Shown here: positions 61,793 through 64,000 of the stretch, in pieces | Numbering within the stretch: the stretch's first letter is position 1 | Layout of the letters: each line of letters opens with the position of its first letter | Source: Owenia fusiformis | Lineage: Eukaryota > Annelida > Polychaeta > Sabellida > Oweniidae | NCBI GenBank assembly: GCA_903813345.2 | Contig: CAIIXF020000005.1 | Coordinates: 25,795,375 to 25,859,374 of the forward strand | Reading direction: 5' to 3' | Length of the DNA: 64,000 nucleotides | Translations under genes and position numbers: made by a program | The notes under the pieces: generated by a model | What the model saw: only the letters and a program-made list of their open reading frames with translations | Database searches by the model: none | Told to the model about the DNA's origin: nothing

Positions 61793-64000
61793 TAGAATGT
61801 TTTAGTTTTTAGTTGTATGTAACAGGTCAGATCGAGTAGATTTAATTGTTCAATATAAATTGACCTTTCATAGATCCACCCCAGGAAGATTCCATTCTAT
61901 ATTTGCTTTGGAGTGTTTTACATAAAAAGATGCGAACAGATAGATCTCGCGATCAAAAGTCAGAGTGCTGTATTATGACTTTAAATGCAATTTAGATGAT
62001 AAGATCATGTTATTCCGTTAGGGATATAACGCGACATAGAATGTAAAGCCGTCTCTTTTCTTTACCATTTTCCGTGGCATCGATTGGCTATTAGTGTATT
62101 TTACTGGTCCAGGCTTTCAGTTGGAGAAGATTAATCTTGCTTAATGCCTTCGTTGTCATGGAAACTATCTAAACTTTGTGCCATTTTGAACATTTCATGT
62201 ATTAATGCCTTCATTAAAATGTAACATTGGAACTCAGCCCATAGATGTAATTTTTCATTTAAAAGTCGATTTCCATTTTGAAGCATATTCCTCTCTTGGG
62301 ATTGCTCTGGGAGCTCGTGGGAATATATAGACGTTCATTTGTGCAGTGGCTTGTGATGGTAGCGGAAATAACGTTTATGCCTGACGCTTGATGGACTCTT
62401 GCAGGAGAAGTTATTGAACTGAACAAGCCAGTTTGGTGGTAACCCTACATGCATTGTCACAATTAACGTTCCTAGTTTTTAGCAGTAAATGAAGCTCTGT
62501 TTTTAGCCTCTTGAAGACGTCATGTGTTCAGATTCCGGATAGAGACGCTGATTGGTTACCGGCAATATGCAAAGATGCGTATCAATGCTACGTGAGCTGT
62601 GATTGGTCAATTGTAGTTGATCACAAGCGATCATGATGCTCACCTAGATATGTGTTATCACATAACTCCCCAGTAATCTTGATGCGAAAATACATGGTAT
62701 CTATCTTGTTAACCATCATTTGTAAACGTTAGTTGTTATCAACACTTTGTTGAATGTGTTTTAATTTTCCATTGTCAATATACGACCATATCTCAAACAG
62801 GCAAAATATTAATATTATCTGTTCAAATTCGCTTATTCATGCTCAATTCACTCATTTGACAATTGGTCCAATAAGTAGATAGTGGTCTTATGTATTGTCG
62901 AGTATGTGAAGGAAAAATGTTTGCGACAAACAAAACTAGTGGAGAGAATGTCGTGTATTACTCAGGCGTAAAATTGGCAGAGGGATGTAGTATGCGAGAG
63001 AGACAGGGCCAAATGTATGAGTTGAAACTCTCTTTTAAGAAGCAAAATATTAGATAGAGTATGGGCTATGCTATTAAGCATCCAGGAGGATATACTTGTG
63101 TCTCATCATCCCAGATCATGGGCATTTCATCAAAATAATTGGAGACATTTAAATTGAATACATCGCACCAATTCACACTGTCACACCGGATAAACTTTAC
63201 AAATTATAAAAAATGAATTTATTACATGACGCTGAAAAACTGAAAATTTGCCAGGCTTATAATTGTTTGATTCAAGTATGAAAAGACACGTGACGTAGAA
63301 ATGCAGTTTCGTGAAAAATCAAGTCTTAGTACATGATTGTCCTGTTAACATGAAGAACTGAAAGCCGCAGGCCGAGTGTGACGTTCCAAGTGGTGCTTAT
63401 ATGACATGATATACTATGATTGATGCGTGGATGAAACCGAGCAGTGGGAAATATGTATAATTTCCTTTAACTCATCTCGAACATAAAAACCTACTGGGAG
63501 ACGTAAAGTCAGACAATTTGGAATCAATGGCATGGAAACGTTAATTAGATAATTAGAAATAAACACAGTCAACACTGTTGCAAAGCATTGTTCATACATT
63601 GTTTTTTAACTGAATGATGATGAGTTCTAATTTGTAATTTTCAATCTGTTTGGAAAGATATCAGTGAATATGAAATTAATTTTGTATTTTTATATTCCTT
63701 TTTGTTATTCTTTTATTAGTTAATAATGCCGCTGACACATACTTAGTTATAATGATACATTGAAACTAAATGAATATTTAATTTCTATTTGTTTTCTTTT
63801 TAATTGCTTTTGTAATTATCATCCCTTCAGAAGGATAATTTATTTTATTCTTCTTAATTTGTCTCCAAGATGTCACATTTCGACCTTTATGTTCTTTTAA
63901 TTGTTCAATGCAAATTTTGAATTGCTATGAGTTTAAATACAGAAGTTATCTTGACTAATATTTGTTCTATTAAACTCCAGTGACAGGTCTAATTCAAGCG
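61793..64000. other. Right end of window, no gene recognised
   Basis: AT-rich DNA with one core fragment of the mini-element family at 63.02 kb and an X-box-like GTTGTCATGGAAAC near 62153. No supported exon. Confidence 0.35.
63021..63049 (-). mobile_element. TACCCT-family mini-element, core fragment (copy 6)
   Basis: GTTGAAACTCTCTTTTAAGA then AGCAAAATAT matches the core of copy 3. Its termini are not recognisable. Confidence 0.45.

Overview
The window is AT-rich, intron-bearing DNA from a bilaterian animal, most likely an invertebrate. It has GT-AG introns, no bacterial-type gene packing, and many small decayed DNA transposons with poly-G tracts. The species cannot be fixed from the sequence alone.

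The one clearly identifiable gene is a GATA-family transcription factor of the GATA1/2/3 (GATA2/3) class on the minus strand. Five coding exons at 42463-42292, 40552-40055, 38652-38507, 33551-33426 and 26367-25915 join in phase into a 464-residue protein with two C4 GATA zinc fingers. The coding start is bracketed by an in-frame stop, and a good splice acceptor lies just upstream of it (exon starts at 42497), so at least one non-coding 5' exon lies further upstream. CpG-richer patches near 43.93-44.03 kb and 44.88-45.02 kb are the promoter candidates. The 3'UTR runs to a poly(A) signal near 24.33 kb.

At the left edge (766-1299, plus strand) are the last two coding exons of a second gene that I could not identify, followed by a 3'UTR with a poly(A) signal near 1.89 kb. 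Two more exon-like segments are weaker: a plus-strand open exon near 21.11-21.26 kb, and a plus-strand segment at 29.03-29.14 kb inside the last GATA intron that encodes a short-chain-dehydrogenase-like C-terminus.

The rest is intronic or intergenic DNA with repeats. These include a hairpin element at 4.86-5.32 kb flanked by 14-bp direct repeats and carrying an ATG-plus-splice-donor segment in both arms; a 1.42-kb foldback element at 9.6-11.0 kb; hAT-like MITE remnants; a ten-unit 25-bp minisatellite at 22.34 kb; a 1.77-kb terminal-inverted-repeat element at 56.6-58.4 kb; and diverged repeats at 58.7-60.2 kb. The most novel item is a family of tiny (56-115 bp) elements with TACCCT-type ends and 9-bp target duplications. 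Four of them sit within 600 bp upstream of the GATA gene, with further copies near 61.7 and 63.0 kb.

From about 45 to 64 kb I see no convincing protein-coding gene.
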